The translations under genes and the position numbers were made by a program. From assembly GCA_022424925.1 (NCBI GenBank), contig JAKMGM010000007.1, forward strand, positions 1 through 47,898: a stretch of 47,898 bases of DNA. The letters run 5' to 3'. How positions within the stretch are numbered: position 1 is the stretch's first letter; the number at the start of each line of letters is the position of its first letter. Shown piece by piece: positions 7,549-17,435 of this stretch. The notes under the pieces were generated by a model that worked only from the letters and a program-made list of their open reading frames with translations, searched no databases and was not told the DNA's origin. Origin of the DNA: Candidatus Poseidoniaceae archaeon. Lineage in GTDB: Archaea > Thermoplasmatota > Poseidoniia > Poseidoniales > Poseidoniaceae.

Positions 7549-8319
7549 ATGGAACAGGGTTTTGCCCTCATTGCAGTGTGCATAGGTCTTTTTTTGATTT
7601 CAACCCTCTATTCAAGCGTCGGACACGGGGGGGCGTCAGGCTATCTTGCGCTCCTATCTCTCACTGCTTTTGGACAGATGGACAGCGCATGGCTTAAGCA
7701 ACATGCGTGGGTTCTCAATCTCGCCGTTGCAGGCCTCGCCTTCGTACATTATTCGAAAAACGGCCACCATGTTTTATCGAAGTCCATTCCTTTTCTTCTC
7801 GCAAGTGTTCCGTTTGCATTTATCGGTGGTTACTTGGAAGTCGACGGTGCAATTTATGACACACTCCTCTCACTAACGCTCATTTATGCAGCTCTACGTT
7901 TGTATTCAGGCCAACACCATACTGTGGAGGCCACGTTTGAACCTGTACGATTACAAGCCTACTCTTTTGGAGCGGGTATTGGTTTTTTCAGTGGAATCAT
8001 AGGGGTTGGTGGTGGGATTTTTCTATCACCAATTTTACTGCTCAAAAAGTGGGCAACTCCCAAAACCGCAGCAGCAACAGCAGCCCTCTTCATCTGGGTG
8101 AATTCAGCGGCAGGCCTCCTAGGCGCAACAGCGTCAGGGCAATTGAATCTCGAAATCAACATCCTGTTTCCGTTTCTTATTGCAGTCGGCATAGGTGGAT
8201 TTATTGGTTCTCGATACGGCTCTCGATATGCAGATCAAAAAACAGTGCAAAACATTCTCATTGTGGTTTTATTACTGGCATCAATAAAGCGGATAATCGA
8301 TATCCTCTTCTTGTTTTAA
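7549..8319 (+). CDS. TauE/SafE family anion exporter
   Basis: 256 residues with about eight hydrophobic segments arranged as two four-helix repeats. The N-terminal SSVGHGGASGYLALLSL and the mid-protein SGIIGVGGGIFLSPILLL are the paired glycine-rich signatures of TauE/SafE (formerly DUF81) permeases, which move sulfite, sulfoacetate or related organosulfur anions. Start ATG 7549 is preceded by GAGGT. Neighbours do not reveal the substrate; export of sulfite from organosulfonate catabolism is possible but unsupported here. Confidence 0.9.
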   Translation: MEQGFALIAVCIGLFLISTLYSSVGHGGASGYLALLSLTAFGQMDSAWLKQHAWVLNLAVAGLAFVHYSKNGHHVLSKSIPFLLASVPFAFIGGYLEVDGAIYDTLLSLTLIYAALRLYSGQHHTVEATFEPVRLQAYSFGAGIGFFSGIIGVGGGIFLSPILLLKKWATPKTAAATAALFIWVNSAAGLLGATASGQLNLEINILFPFLIAVGIGGFIGSRYGSRYADQKTVQNILIVVLLLASIKRIIDILFLF

Positions 8320-8358
8320 CACCGTGAAAGTCAAACACATCAACCAACTGGAACGGTT

Positions 8359-9570
8359 ATGTCCGATGTTCCTTACTTCATTTCGTACGATGAAGCAAGA
8401 AGCATTCTTGAAAGACACGCCTTAACTTTAGGCACTGTAACGCTTCCACTGGATGATTTACTCCATCGAGTGCTTGCCTTGGACATCGATTCCAGAGTTG
8501 ATGACCCCCGTTTTGACAATTCAGCAATGGATGGTTTCGCCTTCAATCATAACGACTCGTTGAACCCTCCATCATCACTGTCCATTCAGCAAACGGTTCA
8601 GGCCGGTACTGAACAACAATTGAACACAGTACATCCGGGACATGCTGCCCGAATCATGACAGGCGCTCCAATTCCACCTGGTGCGGATGCAATTCTTCCA
8701 ATTGAGCGATGCAAGGTGAGCGATGACGGCACTTCGGTTGTGTTGCTTGATGAAGGTAAAAAACACTTCATTCGAAAGCAGGGCGAAAATCTAACACGCG
8801 GCCAAACAGCACTTTCCAAAGGCACACTTCTCACCCCCTCTTCCATCGGTCTTTGCGCAACCATGGGTCACGATTCAGCGGTCGTATTCAAACGAGCCGT
8901 CATTGGAATTCTTCCAACAGGTGATGAATTACAGTTACCAGGTACTGAATTGCAGGAGAACGCGATTTACGAATCCAACTCCTTTGGGCTTGGTTCACTG
9001 GTTCAGTTATCAGGCCACACGCCTCGACGGTATACTTCGGTTTGCGATTCTATGGATAAATTGCGAAAACAACTCGATATCGCTGCTGAAGAATGTGATT
9101 TCATTCTCACTTCTGGGGGTGTATCTATGGGTGAATGGGATTTAGTTCGTAGGTTAATGGAAGAAGAGGGAGATATCAAATTCTGGCGGGTAAAAATACG
9201 CCCTGGCTCACCACCACTTTTCGGCTATTGGAAAGGCACTCCTCTGTTCGGATTGCCCGGTAATCCAGCAAGCAGCCATGTCGTTTTCAGGATGCTTGTT
9301 GCACCATTCCTACGCGCTGCTACATACGGCGGCGGGTATATGGAAAAACAAGTACGTGTCCAATTGGCAGAACCACTCAAAACCTCACCGACAGACCTTA
9401 TTCTTCGTCGAATTAAGATTGATACTTCTGGGGAGCATATGCTGGCGTATTCGACAGGATATCAGGGGTCGGGCAATCTCAACAGTCTGGTGTTGGCTGA
9501 CGGACTCACTCTGCTTGAACCCGGCCATTCTGGCGATATAGGGACATGGTGCAATGCCCTCCTCCTGTAG
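8359..9570 (+). CDS. moeA: Molybdopterin molybdenumtransferase MoeA
   Basis: 403 residues covering all four MoeA domains. Visible signatures are DPRFDNSAMDGFAF (about 49-62), the MTGAPIPPGADA loop (about 98-109), PTGDEL in the MoCF-binding fold, TSGGVSMGEWD (near 250-260) and GLPGNPAS. MoeA inserts molybdate into adenylylated molybdopterin, completing the molybdenum cofactor. No other cofactor gene lies in the window. The 3' end lies nine bases before the GTG of the pseudouridine synthase, or overlaps it if ATG 9546 is used. Confidence 0.96.
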   Translation: MSDVPYFISYDEARSILERHALTLGTVTLPLDDLLHRVLALDIDSRVDDPRFDNSAMDGFAFNHNDSLNPPSSLSIQQTVQAGTEQQLNTVHPGHAARIMTGAPIPPGADAILPIERCKVSDDGTSVVLLDEGKKHFIRKQGENLTRGQTALSKGTLLTPSSIGLCATMGHDSAVVFKRAVIGILPTGDELQLPGTELQENAIYESNSFGLGSLVQLSGHTPRRYTSVCDSMDKLRKQLDIAAEECDFILTSGGVSMGEWDLVRRLMEEEGDIKFWRVKIRPGSPPLFGYWKGTPLFGLPGNPASSHVVFRMLVAPFLRAATYGGGYMEKQVRVQLAEPLKTSPTDLILRRIKIDTSGEHMLAYSTGYQGSGNLNSLVLADGLTLLEPGHSGDIGTWCNALLL

Positions 9571-9578
9571 GTGATAGT

Positions 9579-10448
9579 GTGAAATTTACATCGACAACCG
9601 AAGAAAGCCTGCTCGATACCCTCTCAGGCTTCATGAAGCAAACATCGCGTGCCAAACTTCGAAAAATGCTTACAGAAGGCCGAATTCTTGTTGATGGCAC
9701 TGTCGTACATAAAGCAAAACATCAACTTTCACATGGTTCAGAAATCGAACTTCTCAGTCGTCCAAAAGCGCAAGAACTCACCCCACCCCCAATACCAAAA
9801 TACAAGAAAATAGACTTGAATGTTCTTTGGGAGGACGACAGCATCCTGGTTGTTGAGAAACCAGCAGGCCTCCTTTCTATTGCGACCAATAAACTGGAGA
9901 CTGACACCCTTCATTCACGATGTGTCGACTATGTTCGTCTGGATGATGAAAAGAATTGGTGCCATATCGTGCACCGCCTTGACCGTGACACGTCTGGAGT
10001 GATGGTATTCGCTCGCCATGAACGTCACAAAGAATACCTTCAGTCGCAATTTGCGAGTCGTTCTGTACACCGCACATATCATGCATTGGTTGAAGGCCGT
10101 CCAAAGAAGAACGATGGTACGGCTCGGGAATGGCTTGTTGAAGATAAACACCTCCATGTCAAACGAGTAAAATCAAGTTTCCAAGGAGCTAAAGAAGCCA
10201 TTACGCATTGGAGCGTCGATAATACCGATAACATCACTTCTTTCATTCAAGTTACCATTGAGACGGGCCGCCGTCATCAAATTCGGATGGCGATGAAATC
10301 ACTCGGTTGCCCAGTGGTGGGCGATGAACTTCATGGCGCAGAATCCGACCCATTCAATCGAATATGTCTCCATGCTTCTTCATTGGAATTTTTACATCCA
10401 GCTACTGATGAACCAGTTCGATTTGAATCCGAAGTTCCGTTTTCATAA
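9579..10448 (+). CDS. RluA-family RNA pseudouridine synthase with S4 domain
   Basis: 289 residues from GTG 9579, which has GGTGAT just upstream; ATG 9546 inside moeA would add 11 residues. An S4 RNA-binding domain fills about residues 10-60. The catalytic core carries HRLDRDTSG with the active-site Asp (residue 136 from this start) and a GRRHQIR motif near the C-terminus. RluA enzymes isomerise uridines in rRNA or tRNA. The family is mostly bacterial; its presence here fits the mixed gene content. Target site unknown. Confidence 0.92.
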   Translation: MKFTSTTEESLLDTLSGFMKQTSRAKLRKMLTEGRILVDGTVVHKAKHQLSHGSEIELLSRPKAQELTPPPIPKYKKIDLNVLWEDDSILVVEKPAGLLSIATNKLETDTLHSRCVDYVRLDDEKNWCHIVHRLDRDTSGVMVFARHERHKEYLQSQFASRSVHRTYHALVEGRPKKNDGTAREWLVEDKHLHVKRVKSSFQGAKEAITHWSVDNTDNITSFIQVTIETGRRHQIRMAMKSLGCPVVGDELHGAESDPFNRICLHASSLEFLHPATDEPVRFESEVPFS

Positions 10449-10521
10449 TTCCTTGACGCGTTTCTTGACAAAAGCACGACTTGAAGAACCGTTGACCGTA
10501 GGGTGCATTTGAGGGGAAGGA

Positions 10522-13458
10522 ATGAGTCAACCAGGTGATGAAGGTTGGATTGAAGTTCGCGGCGCCCGAACGCACAATCTCCAAGACGTGACCGTTAAAC
10601 TTCCTCGAGGGCAATTCGTTGTTATTTCTGGCGTTTCTGGTTCAGGTAAATCCAGCCTTGCGTTCGATACATTGTATGCGGAAGGTCAGCGCCGGTATGT
10701 TGAGAGTCTCTCATCGTATGCACGACAATTTATTGGCCAAATGAAAAAAGCGGACTGTGACGGCATTGAAGGCCTTTCACCCGCCATCTCTATCGACCAA
10801 AAACAGGGTTCACATAACCCCCGTTCAACGGTCGCAACCGTAACTGAAATCCAAGATTACCTCCGGCTGTTGTGGGCACGAATTGGAAAACCCCACTGCC
10901 CTACCTGTGGCAGGGAAGTCGCCCGACGAACCGTTCAAGAAATCGTCGACGATATCGTTTGGCATATGGAAGGTCACGCCATTGTTCTCTGGTCACCCGC
11001 TGTTCGAGCCCGTAAAGGCACACATCAAGATTTGTTCCGTCAACTTGTTGAACAAGGTTACCTCCATGGGAAGGTAAACGGCCACGAAGTTGAGTTTGAA
11101 AACCCCCCTGAACTTGATAAAAACTTCCGACACGATATCGATGTTCGAATAGATCGATTGCGCTGCACTCGCGACCGCCGACAACGTCTTACAGAGTCTG
11201 TTGAAGGTGCGCTGAAAATTGGAGGTGGCACCGTTGCTATCGAGAGCCTCGAAGCTCCGCCTGAAGACGCAGAACTTTCAGAAGGCACACGCGCTCATTT
11301 CACTAATCAAGGCGATACTATTGCTTGGTCTGAGGATTTTGCATGCCCGGACCACGGCGCATTCATGCCCGAATTATCCCCGCGTGTATTTTCATTTAAT
11401 TCCCCACTTGGCGCTTGTGGTGTATGTCAAGGCCTTGGTGTGGAGCGTCAATTCAATACGGAATTGATTGTTGATGGCACACTGACTGTTGCCAATGGAT
11501 GCGTCCGTCCGTGGCGTCAGTCCATGTCACCCTCGTGGTACAGGCGTTTACTCGAACAGGTTTGTCAGCACTATGGGATTTCGAGAAACACACCATTCGA
11601 GTTACTGGATGATGACGATAAAGACATCCTTCTCAACGGCTCTGGTTCAACTATCATCAACTTTCATTTTGAATCCGATAACGGTTCTGTGTACAAGATG
11701 AATCGTCCTTGGGAAGGCATCATTGCTCGATTGCAAAAGACATACACAGAGACAACCTCAGAACGCACACGAAGTCGTCTGGTCAGTTGTATGACAGATC
11801 TCGATTGTTCTTCATGCGGTGGTGAAAAACTCAATGCTGCTGCACGTTACGTATCGGTTGGCGGTATACGATTACCTGAAGTTAGCAAGTGCTCAGTCCA
11901 TGATTCATTATCCCTCATTCGTGCCCTACACCCCGACGGAGAGGGCGCTCCGGAAACATTTGCTGATGTGCTTGAACCACTTGACGAACGCAGCCTTTTC
12001 ATCGGAAAAGATATTTTGAAAGAAATTGAGAACCGTCTTGGTTTCCTTGACAGCGTTGGATTGGACTACCTTACACTTGACCGTAAAGCAAACACTCTTT
12101 CTGGAGGGGAAAGCCAGCGTATTCGCCTCGCAACTCAGATTGGCAGTCGTTTGACCGGCGTCATGTACGTGCTCGATGAGCCTTCTATCGGCCTCCATCA
12201 AAGAGATAATTCTCGCCTCTTGTCAACACTGCGTGAATTAAGCGATTTGGGAAACACCCTCATTGTCGTCGAACACGATGAAGACACGCTACGTCAAGCA
12301 GACTGGCTTTGTGACCTCGGCCCAGGGGCAGGTCTCGAGGGTGGCATGGTTGTTGCAAACGGCCCCCCTCAAACGGCAATGGACGCCAAAGATTCAGTCA
12401 CGGGTGCTTTCTTGAGCGGCGCACGCACAATTGAAGTACCAAAAAAGCGTAGAAAACCAAGCAAAAAATGGATTGAAATCAAAGGTGCGCGGCACAACAA
12501 CCTCCAATCGATCAATGCGAAGTTTCCTATCGGATGCATGACTGCCGTAACTGGCGTTTCAGGTTCTGGAAAATCTTCATTGGTATCTGGAATTCTAGCA
12601 CCAGCCCTTCAACGCCATCTTCACAATTCGGACACAGTCGCCGGCAAACACACCTCTCTGAAAGGCCTCGAACATGTCGATAAAGCCATCATCATTGACC
12701 AATCTCCGATTGGCCGAACACCGCGTTCGAATCCTGCGACATACACGAAAGTGTTCGATGAGATTCGAACCCTGTTCTCGAAGACGACCTTAGCAAAAGA
12801 GCGCGGATACAAACCCGGGCACTTTAGTTTCAATGTCAAGGGTGGTCGTTGTGAATCCTGCAAGGGTGCTGGCTCCATTAAACTTGAAATGAATTTCCTA
12901 CCTGATGTTTGGATTACGTGTGATATATGCCAAGGCCTTCGTTACACCCGAGAATGTTTGGAAGTCACGTGGAAAGGCAAGAACATCAACGACATTCTCC
13001 AAATGCCAATTGGAGAAGCGGTCGTATTCTTTGAAAACCATCGCAAAATCTTCAGAACCCTCGATACGTTGCGAGCGGTTGGCCTATCCTATGTTCGTCT
13101 GGGACAGCCTGCAACGACGCTATCTGGGGGAGAAGCGCAACGGGTTAAACTTGCGAGTGAACTTCGACGTCCACCAAACAAACACACTGTGTACATCTTG
13201 GATGAACCGACGACAGGGCTATCGTTTTCCGATGTTGAACTCCTCATCAACGTCCTTCTTGAACTTCGGGAAAAAGGTCATAGCGTCATAGTGATTGAAC
13301 ATCACCTCGATGTTGTCAAATCTTCTGACTGGGTTCTTGACCTCGGTCCAGAGGGCGGCGAACGGGGTGGAATGATTTTAGTTCAAGGAACTCCAGAAGA
13401 TATTGCTGCGCACGAAGAGAGTTTTACGGGGCAATATCTCTCGAAACTTCTCAACTGA
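10522..13458 (+). CDS. uvrA: UvrA, excinuclease ABC subunit A
   Basis: 978 residues, full length. Both ABC ATPase halves are present: Walker A SGVSGSGKSS (about 38-47) and GVSGSGKSS (about 679-687), with LSGGESQRIRLA and LSGGEAQRVKLA signatures. Zinc modules are visible at CPTC (about 128-131; only one CxxC is evident), CPDHG...CGVC and CESC...CDIC. UvrA finds bulky DNA lesions and loads UvrB for nucleotide excision repair. Among archaea the uvrABC genes are patchily distributed and usually regarded as acquired from bacteria. uvrB and uvrC are not in this window. Start ATG 10522 follows GGGGAAGGA. Confidence 0.97.
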   Translation: MSQPGDEGWIEVRGARTHNLQDVTVKLPRGQFVVISGVSGSGKSSLAFDTLYAEGQRRYVESLSSYARQFIGQMKKADCDGIEGLSPAISIDQKQGSHNPRSTVATVTEIQDYLRLLWARIGKPHCPTCGREVARRTVQEIVDDIVWHMEGHAIVLWSPAVRARKGTHQDLFRQLVEQGYLHGKVNGHEVEFENPPELDKNFRHDIDVRIDRLRCTRDRRQRLTESVEGALKIGGGTVAIESLEAPPEDAELSEGTRAHFTNQGDTIAWSEDFACPDHGAFMPELSPRVFSFNSPLGACGVCQGLGVERQFNTELIVDGTLTVANGCVRPWRQSMSPSWYRRLLEQVCQHYGISRNTPFELLDDDDKDILLNGSGSTIINFHFESDNGSVYKMNRPWEGIIARLQKTYTETTSERTRSRLVSCMTDLDCSSCGGEKLNAAARYVSVGGIRLPEVSKCSVHDSLSLIRALHPDGEGAPETFADVLEPLDERSLFIGKDILKEIENRLGFLDSVGLDYLTLDRKANTLSGGESQRIRLATQIGSRLTGVMYVLDEPSIGLHQRDNSRLLSTLRELSDLGNTLIVVEHDEDTLRQADWLCDLGPGAGLEGGMVVANGPPQTAMDAKDSVTGAFLSGARTIEVPKKRRKPSKKWIEIKGARHNNLQSINAKFPIGCMTAVTGVSGSGKSSLVSGILAPALQRHLHNSDTVAGKHTSLKGLEHVDKAIIIDQSPIGRTPRSNPATYTKVFDEIRTLFSKTTLAKERGYKPGHFSFNVKGGRCESCKGAGSIKLEMNFLPDVWITCDICQGLRYTRECLEVTWKGKNINDILQMPIGEAVVFFENHRKIFRTLDTLRAVGLSYVRLGQPATTLSGGEAQRVKLASELRRPPNKHTVYILDEPTTGLSFSDVELLINVLLELREKGHSVIVIEHHLDVVKSSDWVLDLGPEGGERGGMILVQGTPEDIAAHEESFTGQYLSKLLN

Positions 13459-13501
13459 GTTCTCCGTATTGTTCAAAGAGCGTAGTCTATGGCATTCATT
13501 A

Positions 13502-13518
13502 CGCCCCCTACGGGGGCG
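13502..13518 (+). promoter_or_regulatory. GC-rich hairpin before purSL
   Basis: CGCCCCC-TAC-GGGGGCG is a perfect 7-bp stem with a 3-base loop, 43 bases after the uvrA stop and 11 bases before the purL ATG at 13530. It could end uvrA transcripts or lie in the purL leader and modulate initiation. No T-tract follows, which argues against a bacterial-style terminator. Confidence 0.6.
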
Positions 13519-13529
13519 GGTGTAACTCA

Positions 13530-16500
13530 ATGGCAATTACGCGTGTAGAAGTGACGCCAAAGCAGGGAGACGGAATGCGCGATGTCCGCGGGGACGTTGT
13601 ACGTCGACAACTCATGGCTGACCACGGCATAGAAGTTTCAGATGTGCGCTCAATCTCCGGATTTTTGATTAAATCGTCGCGCCTCTCCAGCGACATATCA
13701 CCTCGCGTCGACGATTTGTTTTCAGACCCAATCATCGAAGACGCAGTCACCGACGAACTCCTTCTGTCATCACCTCAATATTTTCCAAACACACCCGATG
13801 CGGCAATAACCATTGGTTTCAAACCCGGAGTTACCGATAACCCGGGGAGTGCTGCATACGATGGTTTTCGTACTCTTTTTCCAAGTGAAGAACCCATATC
13901 CGATGCCTCAATATCGACGTACCAAACCTATGCTTTTTACGGCCTCCCCGATGGCGTATCGGCAGAATGGCTTGCCTCAACATTACACAACAACCTGATT
14001 CAACGCGCAGTAATTGCAGATGCAACCTCGTGTTTAGAAGCGAACTGGCCTGCTATCGATTATCCCGAAAAACCCCCTCAAACCTTTGTCCCCCCTCAGC
14101 CGGTCGACTTGGAAATAGCCGATGATGATCTACTGGAATTGTCTGAAACCGGTCTTCTTGCATTGAATCTAGAAGAAATGCAGACGATTCAAGGCCATTA
14201 TCGCGACGAGGCAGTTCGCACATCAAGAGCAGCTGTTGGTATTGTTGAGAATGCCCCAACCGATGTCGAGCTTGAGTGCTTGGCACAGACATGGAGCGAA
14301 CACTGCAAACACAAGATTTTCGCGTCGAAAATCCACCACATCGACACCGAAACAGGAGAAGATTCGTACATTGATTCGATTTTCAAGACCCACATCATGA
14401 AACCCACTCACGATATGCAAAAAGAAGTCGATTGGCTCCTTTCTGTCTTCCATGACAATTCCGGTGTTATTGCTTGGGATGATAAGTGGAGTGTTTGTAT
14501 GAAGGCGGAGACCCACAATTCACCTTCCGCATTGGACCCATACGGGGGTGCTATGACGGGTATCGTTGGCGTCAATCGAGACATACTTGGTACCGGCCTC
14601 GGAGCGCGGCCAATCGCAAATACAGACGTATTCTGTTTTGGTCCACCGGACTGGGAAGGCGATTTACCAGACAATCTGTTCCACCCATCTCGTGTTTTAC
14701 GGGGGGTACACGCCGGCGTCCGAGTTGGCGGTAACGAGTCAGGTATTCCGACCGTCAATGGGGCGATCGTTTTCGATGACCGATACATCGGGAAGCCGTT
14801 GGTGTACTGTGGCACTGTCGGCATCATGCCACGCCACCTTCCAGATGGCAGAGAATCGCATATCAAGACGCCAACTGCTGGCGACATTGTCTACATGGTT
14901 GGCGGCCGAGTCGGCTACGACGGCATTCACGGTGCAACCTTTTCATCGCTTGAGTTAACTGAAGAATCTCCATCCAGCGCAGTTCAAATTGGTGACCCAA
15001 TTACACAGAAAAAAATGCTTGACATGGTCCTTGAAGCACGAGATGCAGGTCTTATTACATGCATCACTGACAACGGGGCCGGTGGCCTTTCGTCATCTAT
15101 TGGTGAGATGGCAGAATACACCAACGGTTGTGAAATTGATTTGGCCAAAGTACCTCTTAAGCAACCAGGTTTATCCGCCTGGGAAATTCTCGTTTCTGAA
15201 AGTCAAGAGCGAATGACCATCGCTGTCAAAGCATCTGACTGCGATGCTTTTGAGTCCATGGCGAATCTCCATGAGGTCGAAGCTACACCTGTTGCTACAT
15301 TCACCAGTAGCGGCATGTTTCATGTCAAGTACAACGACGATACTGTGGCCTACCTTCCGATTGAGTTCCTACACGATGGCGTCCCCCAATTGCAACTTGA
15401 ATCTGAATGGAGCGCTCCACATCACCCACTGTTTGTCCCTGATGATGTCCAAATGGACAGCGAGACAGGACACTCTTCTCTATTGCTGAGAATGCTTGCC
15501 CGACCCAATATTGCCTCCAAGGAATCATGGGTTCGACAATATGATCACGAAGTCATCGCCCAAACTGCAGTGAAACCATTTGTAGGCGTTGAACGTGATG
15601 GCCCAGGTGATGCGGGTGTTATCGCTCCGATTCATGGCGACCCACACGGACTGGTTATTTCCTGCGGAATTGCGCCTCGTTATTCAGATTTGGATGCGGG
15701 CGCTATGGCTGCCGCATCCATCGACGAAGCGGTCCGTAACGCTGTCTGCGCAGGCGTAGATGTGGACAAGATTGCTGGCTTGGATAATTTCTGCTGGCCA
15801 GACTCCATCGATTCGGTTAAGACTCCAGATGGTAAATTCAAACTCGCACAACTCGTACGTGCAAACCGAGAGCTAGAACGGGTATGTCGTGCGTACAGAT
15901 TGCCCTGCGTGTCGGGTAAGGATTCGATGAAAAACGACTATGGTAGTGGAGAAAATAAAATCTCAATCCCTCCAACGCTTCTCTATTCTGTTTTTGGCGA
16001 CCAGCCAGATGTCCGTTTCACGGCAACAAGTGATTTCAAGAAAGCAGGTGAGCGCATCTACCTCGTTGGTGAATCTAAGGAAGAACTTGGAGCATCCGAA
16101 CTCGCTTTCATGCTTCATGAGAGCGATGAGGCTGCTGGAATTGGGGGCCAAGTCCCATTACTGCCGAACCCCGAGCGCAACATCTCCACGTATCGTGCCC
16201 TATCAACGGCTATTCAAGCGGGACTCATACGAACCGCCCACGATTGTTCTGAAGGCGGCGTTGCTGTGGCGGCAGCAGAGATGTGCATTGGCGGCCGTAT
16301 TGGCGCAGAGCTGGATATTGACGGTACTGGCGACTCAAGCATTTGGTCTCGGCTTTGGGGCGAATCGCTTGGCCGTTTCATTATCGGGGTTCAACCGGAA
16401 CACGAGGCAGACTTTGTCGAATGGATGGCGGGGCACCCTCTCACCTACCTCGGCAAGGTAACAGATGCTCCACAACTAACGATATCAGACGGTTTTGACG

Positions 16501-16577
16501 CACTGGTTGTTGTAGATGTCCCTGCTATGGTAGATGCATGGCAAAACACGCTCGATATGACAGGAGGTGTCTCATAA
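13530..16577 (+). CDS. purL: Phosphoribosylformylglycinamidine synthase, PurS-PurL fusion
   Basis: 1015 residues. The first ~180 look like PurS: two segments (VEVTPKQGDG... and GFKPGVTDNPGSAA...) resemble PurS-type units. The PurL core follows, with TWSEHCKHK, ETHNSPSALDPYGGA (substrate/Mg loop), RVGGNESGIPTVNG and, in the second half, SGKDSMKND and DCSEGG. The enzyme uses ATP and glutamine-derived ammonia to make FGAM in purine synthesis; the glutaminase is the separate PurQ encoded next. Most archaea and Bacillus encode PurS separately, while this long fused form is mainly known from bacteria. Confidence 0.95.
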   Translation: MAITRVEVTPKQGDGMRDVRGDVVRRQLMADHGIEVSDVRSISGFLIKSSRLSSDISPRVDDLFSDPIIEDAVTDELLLSSPQYFPNTPDAAITIGFKPGVTDNPGSAAYDGFRTLFPSEEPISDASISTYQTYAFYGLPDGVSAEWLASTLHNNLIQRAVIADATSCLEANWPAIDYPEKPPQTFVPPQPVDLEIADDDLLELSETGLLALNLEEMQTIQGHYRDEAVRTSRAAVGIVENAPTDVELECLAQTWSEHCKHKIFASKIHHIDTETGEDSYIDSIFKTHIMKPTHDMQKEVDWLLSVFHDNSGVIAWDDKWSVCMKAETHNSPSALDPYGGAMTGIVGVNRDILGTGLGARPIANTDVFCFGPPDWEGDLPDNLFHPSRVLRGVHAGVRVGGNESGIPTVNGAIVFDDRYIGKPLVYCGTVGIMPRHLPDGRESHIKTPTAGDIVYMVGGRVGYDGIHGATFSSLELTEESPSSAVQIGDPITQKKMLDMVLEARDAGLITCITDNGAGGLSSSIGEMAEYTNGCEIDLAKVPLKQPGLSAWEILVSESQERMTIAVKASDCDAFESMANLHEVEATPVATFTSSGMFHVKYNDDTVAYLPIEFLHDGVPQLQLESEWSAPHHPLFVPDDVQMDSETGHSSLLLRMLARPNIASKESWVRQYDHEVIAQTAVKPFVGVERDGPGDAGVIAPIHGDPHGLVISCGIAPRYSDLDAGAMAAASIDEAVRNAVCAGVDVDKIAGLDNFCWPDSIDSVKTPDGKFKLAQLVRANRELERVCRAYRLPCVSGKDSMKNDYGSGENKISIPPTLLYSVFGDQPDVRFTATSDFKKAGERIYLVGESKEELGASELAFMLHESDEAAGIGGQVPLLPNPERNISTYRALSTAIQAGLIRTAHDCSEGGVAVAAAEMCIGGRIGAELDIDGTGDSSIWSRLWGESLGRFIIGVQPEHEADFVEWMAGHPLTYLGKVTDAPQLTISDGFDALVVVDVPAMVDAWQNTLDMTGGVS
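16562..16569 (+). promoter_or_regulatory. Shine-Dalgarno for purQ
   Basis: AGGAGGTG lies seven bases before the purQ ATG, inside the last codons of purL. It selects ATG 16577 over the longer frame beginning at 16538 and supports translational coupling. Confidence 0.8.
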
Positions 16578-17431
16578 TGTCCGCTCCTCGAGTCGCTGTA
16601 TTATTCGGTTTTGGCATCAATTGTGATCACGAAACCGCCGCTGTTTTCGATATGGTTGGCGGCCGTTCGGAACGAATTCACGTTAACCACTTTGTTGAAG
16701 GCAATCGTGTTCTCGAAGATTTCGACATTTTAGCCGTACCCGGTGGCTTTTCATTCGGCGACCACTTAGGCAGCGGCCGGCTTATGGGTAATCGAATGCG
16801 TTTTGCTCTACGTGAACAATTGCATGCTTTTGTAGCCGCAGGAAAACCAATCATTGGTATTTGCAATGGCTTTCAAGTGCTCGTTAAAACCGGACTTTTA
16901 CCAGGCCCCTCAGCCTCAAACCCCCTTCCTGATTTTGTCCAGCGAGCGAGCCTCACACTCAATGACTCAGGGCGATATGAGGACCGCTGGGTGACGCTTG
17001 AATTTGACCCGAACAGCCCGTGCATTTGGACGAAAGGAATCCAACGTATCGATTGCCCAGTTCGGCATGGCGAGGGCAAGTTTGTCATGCCATCGACCAC
17101 TGATTTTGATGCTTTGGCAGCCAACCACCAACTCGCTGTTCGATATGTTGACCCAGCCACTGAGGTAGGACACGGCATCACCGACGAACCCCTTCAGTTT
17201 CCTCTTTCACCGAATGGAAGCATGCGAAACATAGCTGGGGTTTGTGATTCGACCGGTCTTGTTTTCGGATTAATGCCTCATCCTGAAGCAGTGTATGCCA
17301 AATGGCTGCACCCCGACCATACGCGAGGTTCGGCACCAGGTCCATCATCCAGTGAAGCATTGGGTGAATGGGAAGGTGAAGGGCTGCAAATGTTCCGAAA
17401 TGCCGTTGAATTCGTTCTTTCGAAGCGTTGA
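16577..17431 (+). CDS. purQ: FGAM synthase glutaminase subunit PurQ
   Basis: 284 residues; start ATG shares one base with the purL TAA stop (TAATG). Class-I glutamine amidotransferase fold: nucleophile Cys96 in GICNGFQVL, and the His-Glu pair in MPHPEAVY near 235-237. The N-terminal GFGINCDHE and PGGFSFGDHL motifs are specific to PurQ. It supplies ammonia to PurL. It is longer than the ~225-residue Bacillus form, resembling the glutaminase domain of large PurL proteins, which fits its PurSL partner. Confidence 0.96.
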   Translation: MSAPRVAVLFGFGINCDHETAAVFDMVGGRSERIHVNHFVEGNRVLEDFDILAVPGGFSFGDHLGSGRLMGNRMRFALREQLHAFVAAGKPIIGICNGFQVLVKTGLLPGPSASNPLPDFVQRASLTLNDSGRYEDRWVTLEFDPNSPCIWTKGIQRIDCPVRHGEGKFVMPSTTDFDALAANHQLAVRYVDPATEVGHGITDEPLQFPLSPNGSMRNIAGVCDSTGLVFGLMPHPEAVYAKWLHPDHTRGSAPGPSSSEALGEWEGEGLQMFRNAVEFVLSKR

Positions 17432-17435
17432 TACA

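Noticed and set aside
10449..10521. Possible tRNA in the gap before uvrA
   Set aside because: 73 bases but no T-loop consensus, no acceptor pairing and no anticodon arm.
12547..12595. Possible duplicated ABC gene inside uvrA
   Set aside because: The two similar ATPase halves are the normal internal duplication of UvrA.
14408..14887. 159-codon antisense frame in purL
   Set aside because: Antisense shadow with no recognisable motif.
15940..16461. 173-codon open frame inside purL
   Set aside because: Shadow frame of a well-conserved enzyme; no independent start signal.
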